From: Planctomycetia bacterium
Lineage (GTDB): Bacteria; Planctomycetota; Planctomycetia; Gemmatales; Gemmataceae
Length of the DNA: 8,104 bases
NCBI GenBank assembly: GCA_022616395.1
Contig: JAKEEV010000010.1
Location: forward strand, 1 to 8,104
Direction: 5' to 3'
Of the stretch, positions 6,320 through 8,104 are shown one piece after another. Within the stretch, counting starts at the first letter, position 1; every line of letters begins with the position of its first letter. The position numbers and the translations under genes were made by a program. The notes under the pieces are model-generated. The model was not told where the DNA came from. It made no database searches and worked only from the letters and a program-made list of their open reading frames with translations.

Positions 6320-8104
6320 GTGAACGAACCCTCTCCCCTCAATACGCCACCGTCCGCGCCGGTGGTCGTGAAGAAGCGCCTTGGAGCGCCTCCGGCTCCG
6401 TATGTGCCGGCGATTGGCCCGCGGCTGCGCATCCTGCTCTACACCGTCTTCGCCGGGTTCGCGTTCCTCGGCGCAACGGGCATTTACCTGCTCGTCATCG
6501 CGGTGATGAACCGGGTGAACACAGAGCAGCTTTACACGACTGATTTCACGTTCTGGATGCTGATTCTGCACATCGCGGTCGGCGCGGTCGGCGTTGTGCC
6601 ATACTTACTGTTCGGCGGCATACACATGCTCACCGCATGGGGACGCAAGAACCGCGTCGCGGTGCGGCTGGGAGTCATCGTCTTCCTGCTCGGCATCGTT
6701 GTCATCATCAGCGGATTTGCGCTCATCCAGATTGAAGGCTTGCCGCAGTTACCGACGGGTTCCGTATCGCGGAATGTTGCGTACTTCGCGCACGTACTGG
6801 TGCCGGTGTTATGCGTGTTCGCTTACATTGCGCACCGGCGAGCCGGTCCGCGCATCAAGTGGCAGTACGGCAAATACTGGGGCGCTGTGGTTGTGGTGGT
6901 TGTGGGAGGAATGGCCGCGGCTCACATCATCGACCCGCAAAAGTTCGGCCGCGAAGGACCGGCGGAAGGGATGAAATACTACTTCCCGTCCGAAATTCGC
7001 ACCGCGGACGGCAACTTCATCCCGGCTCACGCGCTGATGATGGACGAATACTGCGCCAAGTGCCACCAGGACATCTTCAACGATCACCTGCACTCGGCTC
7101 ACAAGTTCAGTTCGTTCAATAACCCCGCGTACCTGTTCAGCATCAAGGAAACGCGCAAGGTCGCACTCGAACGCGACGGCAAGATGAACGCTTCTCGGTG
7201 GTGCGCTGGGTGTCACGACCCGGTGCCGTTCCTCAGTGGTCAGTTCGATAACCCCGATTACGACATCATCAACGACCCGACGGCGCACGCGGGCATCACT
7301 TGCGTTGTGTGCCACTCAATGACGCACATCAACGCCCCAATTGGCAACGCGGCATTCACGATTGAAGAGGCCCGACACTACCCGTTCGCCTTCAGTCAGA
7401 ACGGCACGCTTCAGTGGGTTAACAACCAGCTCATCAAGGCCAAACCCGAACTGCACAAGAAGACGTTCCTCAAGCCGTTCCACAAGACGCCGGAGTTCTG
7501 CTCGACGTGCCACAAGGTTCACCTGCCGGTGGAACTGAACCACTACAAGGACTTCCTCCGCGGGCAGAATCACTACGACTCGTTCGTCCTCAGCGGAATG
7601 GGCCACGGCTCGCGGAGCTTCTACTTCCCGCCCACGGGCATGAAGGAGAACTGCGCTTCGTGCCACATGCCGCTTGAACCGAGCAACGACTTTGGCTCGA
7701 AGGACTTCGACGGCACCGGCCTGCGCAAGCGGCACAGTCACTTCTTCCCCGCGGCGAACACCGGCCTCTTTGAATTGCTAAAGTTCGAGGAGCGGATGAA
7801 GGGCCGCGAGCCGCAACTTCAGCAAGCAATCGACAAACACGTCGCGTTCCTGCGTGGCACCGCGCCCGACGGCAGCGACAAGAAGCTCCGCATTGATGTG
7901 TTCGGCATGAAGCGCGTGAGCGAGAAGGGCGAAGCGGACGATGATTCGCTCGCGGTCATTCGACCCACGTTGCCAACACTTGAGCCGGGCAAAACGCACC
8001 TGATTGAAGTGGTGATTCGCACGCTCAACATCGGCCACCACTTCAGTCAGGGAACAGTAGACTCGAACGAAATCTGGGTGGACTTCACCGCGAAAGCCAG
8101 CGGC
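6320..8104 (+). CDS. Membrane-anchored multiheme c-type cytochrome (3' truncated by window)
   Basis: The frame stays open for 595 codons to the window edge. Residues 1-35 are a Pro-rich cytoplasmic tail. About five hydrophobic helices follow (36-62, 78-103, 115-138, 152-172, 186-204). A long hydrophilic part then carries five CxxCH heme c sites: CAKCH 245-249, CAGCH 295-299, CVVCH 328-332, CSTCH 394-398 and CASCH 445-449. The soluble part must be periplasmic for heme attachment. His84 and His102 in the second helix and His158 and His172 in the fourth could hold b-type hemes, as in cytochrome b-like quinone-reactive anchors; that is inference. A stretch near the edge (GHHFSQGTVDSNEIWV, about 572-587) resembles the conserved His-containing region after the hemes in cytochrome c554-like multiheme proteins. 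The likely role is electron transfer between the quinone pool and periplasmic partners; the substrate is unknown. The GTG start has GAGG 7 bases upstream. More hemes or domains may follow beyond the window. Confidence 0.88.
   Translation, partial: MNEPSPLNTPPSAPVVVKKRLGAPPAPYVPAIGPRLRILLYTVFAGFAFLGATGIYLLVIAVMNRVNTEQLYTTDFTFWMLILHIAVGAVGVVPYLLFGGIHMLTAWGRKNRVAVRLGVIVFLLGIVVIISGFALIQIEGLPQLPTGSVSRNVAYFAHVLVPVLCVFAYIAHRRAGPRIKWQYGKYWGAVVVVVVGGMAAAHIIDPQKFGREGPAEGMKYYFPSEIRTADGNFIPAHALMMDEYCAKCHQDIFNDHLHSAHKFSSFNNPAYLFSIKETRKVALERDGKMNASRWCAGCHDPVPFLSGQFDNPDYDIINDPTAHAGITCVVCHSMTHINAPIGNAAFTIEEARHYPFAFSQNGTLQWVNNQLIKAKPELHKKTFLKPFHKTPEFCSTCHKVHLPVELNHYKDFLRGQNHYDSFVLSGMGHGSRSFYFPPTGMKENCASCHMPLEPSNDFGSKDFDGTGLRKRHSHFFPAANTGLFELLKFEERMKGREPQLQQAIDKHVAFLRGTAPDGSDKKLRIDVFGMKRVSEKGEADDDSLAVIRPTLPTLEPGKTHLIEVVIRTLNIGHHFSQGTVDSNEIWVDFTAKASG

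Overview
The window looks like planctomycete DNA, most likely a Gemmata-type lineage. The evidence is moderately high GC, a multiheme cytochrome c with a membrane-embedded N-terminus, several PIG-V/GT-C and hybrid-kinase genes with little shared theme, and several inverted-repeat elements of a dispersed-repeat kind. This assignment is inference from style and gene content; there is no rRNA or other marker here.

Layout. (1) Bases 1-297, + strand: the C-terminal end of a probable outer-membrane beta-barrel protein. (2) Bases 298-405: a convergent intergenic gap filled mainly by an 84-base near-perfect hairpin (310-393). (3) 406-1617, - strand: a polytopic PIG-V-like glycosyltransferase. (4) 1665-4685, - strand: a large soluble hybrid histidine kinase, PAS-PAS-HisKA-HATPase-REC-REC-HPt. 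(5) 4686-4765: an 80-base divergent intergenic region with a good ribosome binding site for each flanking gene. (6) 4766-6205, + strand: an NtrC-class response regulator with intact sigma-54 activator motifs. (7) 6206-6319: a 114-base gap. (8) 6320 to the window end, + strand: a membrane-anchored multiheme c-type cytochrome, truncated by the window edge with five heme c motifs visible.

How the parts may work together. The kinase and the regulator are transcribed divergently from one short region and form a plausible phosphorelay: kinase His327, its REC domains, the HPt His942, then Asp53 of the regulator, which would drive sigma-54 promoters. The signal is unknown but is probably cytosolic, since the kinase has PAS domains and no membrane segments. 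The cytochrome lies directly downstream of the regulator; a regulatory link is possible but not shown. The glycosyltransferase follows the kinase on the same strand after 47 bases and may be co-transcribed.

The most unusual part is inside the kinase gene. Two different elements built from 7-base units in inverted orientation lie in frame within the coding sequence. One (about 3162-3311) interrupts the ATPase domain just before the DTGIG box. The other (2395-2520) forms the whole linker between the two receiver domains, and the second receiver begins with a Met codon directly after it. Three base triplets and a 7-base unit give a 21-base period, so the inserts are read as degenerate 7-residue repeats.
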